Assembly (NCBI RefSeq): GCF_001689125.2
Contig: NZ_CP015405.2
Span: 5,048,501 to 5,112,500, forward strand
Length of the DNA stretch: 64,000 nt
Reading direction: 5' to 3'
From: Blautia pseudococcoides
Lineage (GTDB): Bacteria; Bacillota; Clostridia; Lachnospirales; Lachnospiraceae
Below the pieces are notes generated by a model. The model did not search any database, was not told where the DNA came from, and saw only the letters and a list, made by a program, of their open reading frames with translations. Position 1 is the stretch's first letter. The number at the start of each line of letters is the position of its first letter. Positions 8,038 through 15,616 of this stretch are shown here, piece after piece. Position numbers and translations under genes: made by a program.

Positions 8038-9648
8038 ATGTTTCGTACATTGTTAGTGGATGACGATTTTTTGGTCAGGAGTTATTTGAAAACTCTGGGT
8101 GCCTGGGAAAAAGCGGGGTATGAGGTGGTAAAGGATGTGCAGGACGGCGAGGAGGCGCTGCACATTATGGAGGAAGAGAAGATTGATGTGGTCATCACAG
8201 ACATCTCCATGCCGCTCATGGACGGTATTGAGCTTATACGGCATATCAGAGAAGAAAAGGAAAATATATACATTATGGTACTGAGCTGCCATGATGATTT
8301 CGAGTATGTCAAGGAGGCCATGCGTCTGGGGGCGGATGAGTATATTCTGAAAAACACCCTGGATGAGGACACGCTCTTTGAAATCCTGGAGAAGTCCAGG
8401 CATCAGATAGAGACAAGGCTGGAGAAAAGCAGCCAGCAGGAGCGGACCAGGAAACTGATACGAATGGGAAGCCATACTCTGAAATACCACTTCTTCAACG
8501 GCATCCTCTCCGGTACTTTAAACGGTCAGGAGCGGGAGGAAAAGCGGGCAGAAGCCGGTATCAGAGGGCGTTTTCAGAACAGTGCAGTCATTAATATGTT
8601 CATGCACGAATGGAATGACCAGAACCAGATATGGAGCCCCCTGGAGGCGGAACAGTATTCCCAGAGTTTCCGCCACGGGCTTATGACAGAGATGGAGGAG
8701 CTTCTGCAGGAGGACAGTGATCACGCGGAGATCATTTATCTGGGGGCAGGGATATTCTGCTGTTTTCTGGATATGTCATCCATGCGGAGAAGTTCGGTGA
8801 TGCGCCAGCGCCTGACAAATGTGGCATCTGCTTGTTTCCGATACTGTAAAAAGGAGCCATATCATTTCGGGATCGGCGTGAGCAATATCTGTATCGGGGA
8901 GGAGGGCATCCGTCAGGCATACCAGCAGGCCAGAGAAATGATGAAGCTGAGCTTTTATGATGACAGTGATATCCTCTATTTTGACAATAGGAAAGAAATC
9001 AGTTCACAGATGCCCGCTGCTGCGGAAGAATTGTATGAACGGATAGAAATCCTGAAAGTGGGAAGAAAGCAGGAAGAACTGGCGGAAATGTGGAAGCGGG
9101 TAACAGATGCCTGCAAACGTTCCCATGTGGACGGCAAACTGGTCCTGCAGTGGCTCAAACGTCTGGATAAGAGGGCAGGTCTGGAGCGTAAGGCGGATTT
9201 TTACAGCAATGTGCACAGTATAGATGAACTGTGCAGGATTGCCGATCAATATGGACAGGACTTGTTTGCTGACAAGAAAATGGCCATACCGCCCGGGGTA
9301 TCGGGGGCAGTGCGCCATGCCATTGAATTTATCAACAGCAGCTACAAAAAGCCCATCAGCCTTCAGGATGCAGCAGAGGCTGCCGGAGTCAACCCTGCCT
9401 ATCTAAGTTATCTGTTCAAACAGGAGATGCAGATTGGATTTTCCAATTATCTGCAGGAGTGCAGAATGGAATGCGCAAAAGAACTTCTCTGCACAACCAA
9501 TTATAAAATTAAGGATGTGGCATCAGAGGCGGGATTTAATGATTACCACTATTTTTCCAAAACGTTTAAGAAGCTCAATGACTGCAGCCCGGCGGATTAC
9601 CGCAGGGAGCACCAGCAGCCGCGGAATCAGGGGGGCTTCATTCTCTGA
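8038..9648 (+). CDS. response regulator, YesN type, with AraC DNA-binding domain
   Basis: A 536-residue cytosolic regulator. The receiver domain (1-120) has the acidic cluster VDDD (8-10), phosphoacceptor D55 in VVITDISMPLMDG and the conserved Lys in YILKNTLD. A long helical middle region follows, and the last 100 residues hold two helix-turn-helix motifs of the AraC/XylS family (AAEAAGVNPAYLSYLFKQE and VASEAGFNDYHYFSKTFKK). Start choice: ATG at 8038 follows AAAGGGG by 9 nt; GTG at 8017 and ATG at 8032 are also in frame. Partner of the kinase just upstream. Likely targets are the lipoprotein, symporter and dehydrogenase genes to the left. Confidence 0.92.
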   Translation: MFRTLLVDDDFLVRSYLKTLGAWEKAGYEVVKDVQDGEEALHIMEEEKIDVVITDISMPLMDGIELIRHIREEKENIYIMVLSCHDDFEYVKEAMRLGADEYILKNTLDEDTLFEILEKSRHQIETRLEKSSQQERTRKLIRMGSHTLKYHFFNGILSGTLNGQEREEKRAEAGIRGRFQNSAVINMFMHEWNDQNQIWSPLEAEQYSQSFRHGLMTEMEELLQEDSDHAEIIYLGAGIFCCFLDMSSMRRSSVMRQRLTNVASACFRYCKKEPYHFGIGVSNICIGEEGIRQAYQQAREMMKLSFYDDSDILYFDNRKEISSQMPAAAEELYERIEILKVGRKQEELAEMWKRVTDACKRSHVDGKLVLQWLKRLDKRAGLERKADFYSNVHSIDELCRIADQYGQDLFADKKMAIPPGVSGAVRHAIEFINSSYKKPISLQDAAEAAGVNPAYLSYLFKQEMQIGFSNYLQECRMECAKELLCTTNYKIKDVASEAGFNDYHYFSKTFKKLNDCSPADYRREHQQPRNQGGFIL

Positions 9649-9786
9649 TGTGATGAAAACAACACATGTAAATACAACAAAGCTAAAAATATTTCCGATT
9701 TCAGACATGGTGAATTTCTGGTATCCTTTATTCAAGAACAAAGGAACGGCCCGCTGGGGAGTTTGATAAGTAAAGGAGAATAGATC

Positions 9787-10200
9787 ATGTTTAATAAGGA
9801 AAAAGTAAAATTAGGAATCGCACCGATCGCATGGACCAATGATGACCTTCCCGACCTGGGAAAAGAGAATACCTTTGAGCAGTGTGTCAGCGGGATGGCG
9901 CTGGCAGGCTTCATAGGCTCAGAGGTGGGAAATAAATATCCGAAAGACCCGGAAGTGCTGAAAAAAGCCCTGGAACTCCGCGGCATTGAAATCTGCAACC
10001 AGTGGTTCTCTTCCTTCCTGATCACAAAGCCTTTTGAGGAGGTGGAAAAAGAGTTCCGCGCACAGCTTGCTTTCTTAAAGGCAATGGGTTCCAAGATCAT
10101 CGGCGCGTCCGAGCAGAGCCACAGCGTGCAGGGAATGCAGGACACCCCTATCTTCGGCCATAAATACGTGATGAACGATGAGGAGTTAGATCACAGGTAA
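9787..10200 (+). pseudogene. iolE: truncated copy of iolE
   Basis: The first 133 codons are nearly identical to the intact iolE at 14550; by eye there are about 7 base differences in 399. After the shared GATGAGGAGT the sequence departs (GAGTTAGATCACAGG versus GAGTGGGAGACC) and stops 4 codons later, so the last 165 or so residues of the TIM-barrel enzyme are missing. Upstream sequences differ too, although both copies have good ribosome sites. The product cannot be a functional inosose dehydratase. It follows the YesN gene by 138 bp and is followed by a strong terminator, so the fragment may still be transcribed. Confidence 0.9.
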
Positions 10201-10258
10201 CGATCCGGTAAGACTATCCGGTTACTACAGGCACGGAACCGTTATGATCGTGAAACAA

Positions 10259-10318
10259 AAAGATACTGCCGCAGAACAGGACCTGAAGGGAACTGTTTTG
10301 ACAGCAGTATCTTTTTTT
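10259..10318. terminator. bidirectional terminator between the iolE fragment and the exporter
   Basis: AAAGATACTGC pairs with GCAGTATCTTTTTTT around a loop that has its own short stem (AACAG/CTGTT). T-runs occur on both strands, so it can end transcription from both sides. Confidence 0.75.
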
Positions 10319-10354
10319 GTGGAAACAGACTTGATGAGCCGGCTGTTTTATTTG

Positions 10355-11128
10355 TCAGCTTAAAAATTTTACCCCGACCATGAGCAGCCCCAGAAGAGAC
10401 AGCACTACGCCGGTGACACGGTTAAGGGTTTTTGCAGGTGCTTTGTTTGCGAACAGAGCGGCAACCCTGGCGCCCAGAAAGGTAAACAGGATGCAGAAAA
10501 ACAGTGCGCCTAAATCGGGCAGAGAACCATCAATGAAGAAATGGGAGGCAGCTCCTGTAAATGCGGTGAAAGCCATAATAAATACGCTTGTGCCAACAGC
10601 TGTCTTCAGTTCATAGCCCAGTACGCTTGTGAGAATGAGGAGCATCATCATACCGCCGCCGGCGCCAATGAATCCGCATATAAAACCAATGACAGCTCCG
10701 CACAGAAGGGAATGAATGATTTTTTTCTTCTCACTTTTCTTTTCCTGTGCGCTTTTTTCTGTCATGACAGGGCGTATGATAAATTTAATACCCAGGAGCA
10801 GTGTCATGAATACGGAAAAGCTGCCCATGGTGGTGCCGGGAAGCAGGGATGCAATATAACTTCCAAACAGGGTAAATGCAAGAACAGAGAAAAGCATGAT
10901 GATACCGTGCCGGACATCCAGGTTTCCATGCTTTTTGTAGGTATAGGCTGAGACCGCAGATGCCAGTACATCAGATGCAAGGGCAATTCCCACAGCCTGA
11001 TAGGGGTCAAAATGCAGGAAAGTGATCAGCATGGGGGAAATCACGGCGGCAGCGGAAAGTCCGGCAAGTCCGGTTCCTATACCTGCCCCCATACCTGCAA
11101 GAAGATATACAATTAGTTTCAGAATCAT
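10355..11128 (-). CDS. TauE/SafE-family membrane transporter
   Basis: A 257-residue inner-membrane protein with about eight hydrophobic segments and the family's internal duplication: AGMGAGIGTGLAGLSAAAVISPML at the N-terminus and GAVIGFICGFIGAGGGMMML in the second half, with a charged QEKKSEKKK loop between. TauE/SafE proteins are thought to export sulfite, sulfoacetate or other small organic anions. It lies 1 bp downstream of a MarR-type regulator on the same strand, so the regulator probably controls it. Nothing in the sequence identifies the exported compound. Confidence 0.88.
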   Translation of the reverse strand: MILKLIVYLLAGMGAGIGTGLAGLSAAAVISPMLITFLHFDPYQAVGIALASDVLASAVSAYTYKKHGNLDVRHGIIMLFSVLAFTLFGSYIASLLPGTTMGSFSVFMTLLLGIKFIIRPVMTEKSAQEKKSEKKKIIHSLLCGAVIGFICGFIGAGGGMMMLLILTSVLGYELKTAVGTSVFIMAFTAFTGAASHFFIDGSLPDLGALFFCILFTFLGARVAALFANKAPAKTLNRVTGVVLSLLGLLMVGVKFLS

Positions 11129-11129
11129 A

Positions 11130-11561
11130 TTAAAGTGCCTCCTTAATGTTTTTCGCTATTTGTTGAAACGCCAGTCTGACTTCTTTTTTTCTTTCTTCCG
11201 GGATATCCCGGGTGATCAGGGTAAAAACTTCCTCCTGGGCTTTTTTTAAATCGGCAAGTGCAGTGCCGGCCTCCGCAGTGAGCCGCAGATGTGTGATCCT
11301 TCGGTCCTTTAAATCCGTTGAGGTGGTCAGGTAGTTTTTTTGGACCAGTATCTCTATGGATCTGGAGACGTAAGATTTTGCAATCCCCCGGATATTTACA
11401 ATGTCTCTGGCTGTGTCGAAACCGGGATTGTTGCAGAGGAAGAGGAGGATGTCAGCCTCTGTTTTGGAAATTTCATAGGGGGCTGTGGTTTCGCCTATTA
11501 TCCGTGAATATAGCTGATGGAAAAGCCAGCTTGTTGTTAGAATATCACTTAGTGTGTTCAT
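11130..11561 (-). CDS. MarR-family transcriptional regulator
   Basis: A 143-residue winged-helix protein. The recognition helix region reads TARDIVNIRGIAKSYVSRSIEILVQKN and the wing follows with LTTSTDLKDRRITHLRLT, including the conserved DxRxxxLxLT pattern. Helices at both ends would form the dimer. Immediately upstream is a long perfect inverted repeat that fits an autoregulatory operator. With a 1-bp gap to the TauE/SafE gene, it most likely represses its own operon and responds to the exported compound or to a phenolic or oxidant signal. Confidence 0.9.
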   Translation of the reverse strand: MNTLSDILTTSWLFHQLYSRIIGETTAPYEISKTEADILLFLCNNPGFDTARDIVNIRGIAKSYVSRSIEILVQKNYLTTSTDLKDRRITHLRLTAEAGTALADLKKAQEEVFTLITRDIPEERKKEVRLAFQQIAKNIKEAL

Positions 11562-11597
11562 TGGTACCTCCTGTTTGAAAAGAGTGGTGGAAGGCTT

Positions 11598-11642
11598 GTA
11601 TAATAGTTCTATATAAAACTGTTCTTTATAGAACTATTATAC
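11598..11642. promoter_or_regulatory. MarR operator candidate, 16-bp perfect inverted repeat
   Basis: GTATAATAGTTCTATA at 11598-11613 and its exact complement at 11627-11642 are separated by 13 nt. The centre contains GTTCTTTATAGAAC, a compact MarR-sized palindrome. It lies 36 bp upstream of the marR start and includes TATAAT-like sequence on both strands. Confidence 0.7.
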
Positions 11643-11700
11643 AGAAAATAATGCCCATGTCAATAAGAAAGCAATTCCCATCTGAGAATGCGGATATCTC

Positions 11701-11759
11701 TTGCACATTCTGCAAGGGGATTATATAATAAGCATAGACATTGCGTGCCCAGGAACGCA
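11701..11759 (+). promoter_or_regulatory. promoter and operator of the lacI-type gene
   Basis: TTGCAC at 11701-11706 and TATAAT at 11724-11729 are separated by 17 bp, a near-ideal promoter. Just past the expected start point is TGCGTGCCCAGGAACGCA (11742-11759), which fits the palindrome TGCGTGCCCGGGCACGCA at 16 of 18 positions. Two further copies flank the iolG promoter. This suggests autoregulation by a roadblock. Confidence 0.7.
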
Positions 11760-11788
11760 CACAGGGAGGCGCGCGAAAAGGAGACAGT

Positions 11789-12847
11789 ATGGGAGTGACA
11801 ATACGGCAGATAGCGGAGGCGGCCGGAGTCTCACGGGGAACTGTGGACCGGGCGCTTAACAACCGGGGCAGGATCAAGCCGGAAGTGGCTGCGCGGATCC
11901 GACAGATCGCAGAGGAGATGGGGTATAAGCCCAACCAGCTTGGACGGGCCCTTTCCATGAGTAAAAATAATATTAAAATAGGGGTGATCCTTCAAGCGGC
12001 GGAGACACCTTTTATGCAGTGCGTCCTGGAAGGCATTGAGCGGGCGAAGGAAGAGGTGGACAGCCTGGGCGGCACGGTCATTCTATGTAAAATTCCTCAT
12101 ATAAGCTGCAGCGATACCATAGATGCTATGGAGTATATGAGAAAGGAAGGGGTCAGCGCCATCGCCATGGTGCCTATTGAGGAGGAAGAGATCAAGGCGC
12201 ATATCAACCTTTTTGTAGAGGAATACCAGATTCCCATCGTGACCTTTAACTCTGATATGGAGGATACCAGGCGGCTTTGTTTTGTGGGACAGAATGCTTT
12301 TCAGTGCGGACGTGCCGCTGCCGGTCTGATGGGGGAACTGGTGGGGGGCTGCGGAAAAGTAGCTGTCATATCCGGATATAGTTCTAATCCCTCTCTGAGT
12401 AACCGTGTCCTTGGTTTCGATTCCGAGCTGAAGGTGAAATACCCGGATATTGAGCTGGTGGGACCGGAATATTGCTTTGAGGACAATCACCTGGCAGGAC
12501 AGGCAACAGAAAAAATTTTGAAAGAAAATCCGGATTTAAAAGGAATTTATATGACCTCCCACGGTGAGGAGGGTGTGTGCCGGATGCTTTCAAAATATGG
12601 CAGGGCAGGTACGGTTAAGATGATCGCCAATGATTTTATGGGAAAAAACTATGAACTGATGCGGGAGGGAAGTATCCATTTCCTGATCGGACAGGATGCC
12701 CAGATCCAGGGATATGAGCCTGTCATGATCCTTTTCCGGCTTCTCTTTAATGGGGAACAGCCTAAAGGAGAGCTGCAGTATACGGAGATTTTCATCAGGA
12801 ATGAGTATACCATACCGGAAGATATGGATTGCTGCGGCATACAGTAG
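11789..12847 (+). CDS. LacI-family transcriptional regulator
   Basis: A 352-residue regulator. The N-terminal helix-turn-helix reads TIRQIAEAAGVSRGTVDRALNNRG with the hinge YKPNQLGRALS, followed by a sugar-binding periplasmic-type domain (IKIGVILQAAETPFMQCVLEGIERAKEE onward). ATG at 11789 follows AAAAGGAG by 6 nt; the in-frame extension to 11741 would overlap the operator. The RGTVDRALN form is common in LacI proteins controlling inositol or ribose-like sugars. Three copies of one palindrome, one here and two at the iolG promoter, make iolG-iolE its likely target, with an inositol derivative as inducer (inference). Confidence 0.92.
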   Translation: MGVTIRQIAEAAGVSRGTVDRALNNRGRIKPEVAARIRQIAEEMGYKPNQLGRALSMSKNNIKIGVILQAAETPFMQCVLEGIERAKEEVDSLGGTVILCKIPHISCSDTIDAMEYMRKEGVSAIAMVPIEEEEIKAHINLFVEEYQIPIVTFNSDMEDTRRLCFVGQNAFQCGRAAAGLMGELVGGCGKVAVISGYSSNPSLSNRVLGFDSELKVKYPDIELVGPEYCFEDNHLAGQATEKILKENPDLKGIYMTSHGEEGVCRMLSKYGRAGTVKMIANDFMGKNYELMREGSIHFLIGQDAQIQGYEPVMILFRLLFNGEQPKGELQYTEIFIRNEYTIPEDMDCCGIQ

Positions 12848-12848
12848 A

Positions 12849-13175
12849 GAGTTGTATCACTGGCAGCCAGGCGGGGCAGAGATCACAGACTGCGCCCATG
12901 AAGGTCCGAAATGATCACAGATCCCTGGGATGGGCTGGGGGTGTATGTGAGTGAGGATGCTAAGAAGTGGGAAAGATGTTCCAATATATTGAAGACTCCG
13001 GGTATCCGCAAAGACGGCGGCGTGCCGGGAGCACATGTACAGCGCGGAGGATATGATTTCAGAAAACCGCAGAAACCGCAGTTCTATCCAGACAGCTGAA
13101 CTTCTTGTGCGGGATGGAGAACTGGTCTGTGAGCGGGATCAGGTGGAAATAGATTTGGAAGATGCGGAGATTTAA
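12849..13175 (+). pseudogene. remnant of a glycoside-hydrolase-like (five-bladed propeller) gene
   Basis: Three short pieces in different frames line up in order. LYHWQPGGAEITDCAHEGP begins at 12855, MITDPWDGLGVYVSEDAKKW at 12911, and RSSIQTAELLVRDGELVCERD from about 13070 to a TAA at 13173. These resemble successive blades of a GH43/GH32-like beta-propeller hydrolase, in which HEGP and ITDPWDGLGVY-SED segments are typical. Internal deletions and frame changes have removed most of the protein. It directly follows the LacI stop, so an intact gene once probably belonged to the same sugar operon. The exact family is uncertain. Confidence 0.6.
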
Positions 13176-13189
13176 AGAGAATATAGTTT

Positions 13190-13217
13190 GTAACAGTTCG
13201 GCTTGTCCTACTGTTAC
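13190..13217. repeat. GTAACAGT/ACTGTTAC intergenic hairpin
   Basis: GTAACAGT at 13190-13197 pairs perfectly with ACTGTTAC at 13210-13217. Related AACAGT-type hairpins occur in other intergenic gaps of this window (15494-15520, 30989-31015, 32207-32239). Confidence 0.5.
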
Positions 13218-13233
13218 TATAGTTTAAGGATTT

Positions 13234-13289
13234 GCACTCCGGGATAGATGGCTTATTTTATATCAGCTGTCCATCCGGAGTGTTTTTTT
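13234..13289 (+). terminator. rho-independent terminator after the glycosidase remnant
   Basis: CACTCCGG pairs with CCGGAGTG, extended by GATGG/CCATC with small bulges, and is followed by seven Ts (13283-13289). Confidence 0.8.
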
Positions 13290-13317
13290 GGTAAAATTGA
13301 ATAGAAATATTATGGTA

Positions 13318-13398
13318 AAATTGTACAATTTCCCGGGTTGCGTTTTCGGGCACGCAGTGCTATTATAACATTATCAGCAATGCGTGTTCGGGCACACG
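13318..13398 (+). promoter_or_regulatory. iolG promoter with two LacI-type operators
   Basis: TTGCGT (13338-13343) and TATTAT (13361-13366) are 17 bp apart. Operator B, TGCGTTTTCGGGCACGCA (13339-13356), covers the -35. Operator C, TGCGTGTTCGGGCACACG (13381-13398), lies just past the start point. Their centres are 42 bp apart, four helical turns. Both match the palindrome found before the lacI gene. A separate perfect 14-bp palindrome, AAATTGTACAATTT, sits at 13318-13331. Confidence 0.7.
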
Positions 13399-13444
13399 AA
13401 AAGAACACATAAATAAATCTCAAAGTATAAAGGAGAAGAAAGAA

Positions 13445-14455
13445 ATGGTAAAAGTAGGTATAATCGGAGCAGGCAGAATCGGAAGAGTACATATCACAAG
13501 CATCAGCACAAGAGTAAAAGATGCTGTTATCAAAACAGTTGCAGACCCGTTTTTAAATGATGAGACAGCAGCATGGGCTAAGAGCATGGGTGTGGAGCAT
13601 ACAACAAAAGATTACAAAGAAATCATCAATGACCCGGAAATTGACGCTGTGTTGATCTGTTCCTCCACAGACACACATTCTCCAATCTCCCTGGAAGCCA
13701 TCAAAGCAGGAAAACATGTTTTTTGTGAAAAACCAATTGACCATGATGTAGATAAGATCAAAGAAGTGATCGAAGCCCTGGAAGGAACCAACCTTAAATA
13801 CCAGGTAGGATTTAACAGAAGATTTGACCATAACTTTGAGGCCGTTCAGCAGGCTGTCGCAGCAGGCAAAGTCGGCAAACCGGAGATCATCAAGATCACT
13901 TCCCGCGACCCGGAACCGCCCAGTATTGACTATGTAAAAGTTTCCGGAGGCATGTTCCTGGATATGACGATCCATGATTTCGATATGGTACGTTTTCTGG
14001 CCGGCTGTGATGCCACAGAGGTTTATGTACAGGGTGCCAACCTGGTTGACCCGGCTATCGGAGAAGCAGGGGATGTGGATACAGCAGTTATCACCTTACA
14101 GATGGAAAACGGCGCTATCGCTGTTATTGACAACTGCAGAAAGGCTGTTTACGGATATGACCAGAGAGCAGAAGTATTCGGCTCTGAGGGAATGGTTGCA
14201 GTCAGCAATGACAGCCAGTCTAACGCAGTGATCAGCAACGCTGACGGTGTGACAGGAGAGAAGCCGATGTTCTTCTTCCTGGAGAGATACATGGACGCAT
14301 ACGGAAAAGAGATCGGAGCATTTATTGATGCCATCGTTAATGACAAAGAAACGCCTCTGAATGTTATGGATGGACTGAAACCGGTGCTTATGGGACTGGC
14401 TGCAAAGAAATCCTGTGAGGAGCACAGACCGGTTAAGATTTCTGAGATCATGTAA
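13445..14455 (+). CDS. iolG: myo-inositol 2-dehydrogenase
   Basis: A 336-residue Gfo/Idh/MocA oxidoreductase that oxidises myo-inositol to 2-keto-myo-inositol with NAD+. Visible signatures are the Rossmann motif VGIIGAGRIGRVHITSI, CEKPIDHDVDKI (EKP near residue 97), VGFNRRFDHNF, and the active-site region GGMFLDMTIHDFDMVRF with the conserved D-x-x-x-HD-x-D. Length matches IolG. AAGGAGAAGAA precedes the ATG. It is followed by iolE 94 bp later, past a small hairpin. Two LacI-type operators flank its promoter. Together with IolE it performs the first two inositol steps. Confidence 0.9.
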   Translation: MVKVGIIGAGRIGRVHITSISTRVKDAVIKTVADPFLNDETAAWAKSMGVEHTTKDYKEIINDPEIDAVLICSSTDTHSPISLEAIKAGKHVFCEKPIDHDVDKIKEVIEALEGTNLKYQVGFNRRFDHNFEAVQQAVAAGKVGKPEIIKITSRDPEPPSIDYVKVSGGMFLDMTIHDFDMVRFLAGCDATEVYVQGANLVDPAIGEAGDVDTAVITLQMENGAIAVIDNCRKAVYGYDQRAEVFGSEGMVAVSNDSQSNAVISNADGVTGEKPMFFFLERYMDAYGKEIGAFIDAIVNDKETPLNVMDGLKPVLMGLAAKKSCEEHRPVKISEIM

Positions 14456-14483
14456 TTAAGAGCAGCATACTACAGATTTCCCT

Positions 14484-14505
14484 CCGGCTGTCAAAAGACA
14501 GCCGG
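14484..14505 (+). promoter_or_regulatory. intercistronic hairpin between iolG and iolE
   Basis: CCGGCTGTC, AAAA loop, GACAGCCGG: a perfect 9-bp stem with no T-run. It is more likely an mRNA-processing or stability element than a terminator, because iolE has no evident promoter of its own. Confidence 0.5.
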
Positions 14506-14549
14506 GCGGGCTGCAAATATCCCTTTTGACAAAGACAGGAGAGCAGATC

Positions 14550-15449
14550 ATGTTTAATAAAGAAAAAGTAAAATTAGGTATTGCACCGATCGCATGGACC
14601 AATGATGACCTTCCCGACCTGGGAAAAGAGAATACCTTTGAGCAGTGTGTCAGCGAGATGGCGCTGGCAGGCTTCACAGGCTCAGAGGTGGGAAATAAAT
14701 ATCCGAAAGACCCGGAAGTGCTGAAAAAAGCCCTGAAACTCCGCGGCATTGAAATCTGCAACCAGTGGTTCTCTTCCTTCCTGATCACAAAGCCTTTTGA
14801 GGAGGTGGAAAAAGAGTTCCGCGCACAGCTTGCTTTCTTAAAGGCAATGGGTTCCAAGATCATCGGCGCGTCCGAGCAGAGCCACAGCGTGCAGGGAATG
14901 CAGGACACCCCTATCTTCGGCCATAAATACGTGATGAACGATGAGGAGTGGGAGACCTTCTGCACAGGAATGAACAAGCTTGGCAGGATCGCAAAAGAAG
15001 AGTACGGGATCAGTCTGACATTCCATCACCACATGGGGACAGTGGTACAGGACCCGGACGAGGTGGAGCGCATGATGGCGAATACAGACCCGGAATATGT
15101 GAGTCTGTTATTTGATACCGGTCATTTCACCTACTGCGGGGCAGACCCTCTGGAGATGGTGAAGAAATACGTGGGCAGGATCAAACACGTACATTTAAAA
15201 GATATCCGTCCGGAAGTGGTGGAAAAAGTAAAGAAAGAGAATTTAAGCTTCCTGGAAGGCGTGCGCCTTGGAGCCTTCACCGTACCGGGTGACGGCTGCA
15301 TAGACTTTGAGCCGATCTTCAAAGTGCTGGAAGATGCAGGATATGAAGGCTATATGCTGGTGGAGGCAGAGCAGGACCCTGCAAAGGCCAACCCGCTGGA
15401 ATATGCCGTGAAGGCAAGAAGATTCATTGCCGAAAAGACCGGTTTATAA
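14550..15449 (+). CDS. iolE: myo-inosose-2 dehydratase
   Basis: A 299-residue TIM-barrel enzyme of the xylose-isomerase-like superfamily, which dehydrates 2-keto-myo-inositol. The family opening [17 protein letters not shown] is clear. Metal-site segments follow: SLTFHHHMGTVVQ, SLLFDTGHFTYCG, IKHVHLKDIRPEV and GYMLVEAEQDP. Length is that of IolE. ATG at 14550 has AGGAGAG 10 nt before it; a TTG at 14526 is in frame but less likely. The first 133 codons also exist as a truncated duplicate at 9787. It ends at a strong terminator and is probably co-transcribed with iolG. Confidence 0.92.
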   Translation: MFNKEKVKLGIAPIAWTNDDLPDLGKENTFEQCVSEMALAGFTGSEVGNKYPKDPEVLKKALKLRGIEICNQWFSSFLITKPFEEVEKEFRAQLAFLKAMGSKIIGASEQSHSVQGMQDTPIFGHKYVMNDEEWETFCTGMNKLGRIAKEEYGISLTFHHHMGTVVQDPDEVERMMANTDPEYVSLLFDTGHFTYCGADPLEMVKKYVGRIKHVHLKDIRPEVVEKVKKENLSFLEGVRLGAFTVPGDGCIDFEPIFKVLEDAGYEGYMLVEAEQDPAKANPLEYAVKARRFIAEKTGL

Positions 15450-15493
15450 AAATAGTTACCTCTGAATGAAAATGGAATATATTGAAAACAACC

Positions 15494-15520
15494 GTAACTG
15501 TGAATCTGCGGAACAGTTAC
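15494..15520. repeat. GTAACTGT/ACAGTTAC hairpin
   Basis: A perfect 8-bp inverted repeat with an 11-nt spacer, directly before the terminator of iolE. It belongs to the same loosely conserved hairpin group as 13190-13217. Confidence 0.45.
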
Positions 15521-15572
15521 AAACAGCCAAAGGCATCGGTTCCTGATGGAGCCGGTGCCTTTGGCTGTTTTT
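15521..15572. terminator. terminator between iolE and the convergent deoR-type gene
   Basis: AAACAGCCAAAGGCATCGG pairs with CCGGTGCCTTTGGCTGTTTTT, a long stem with a T-run on the plus strand. Confidence 0.85.
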
Positions 15573-15616
15573 CGCCTTTGGTGCTATGGCAGGAATGGAG
15601 ACGTTACGCTTAAGAT

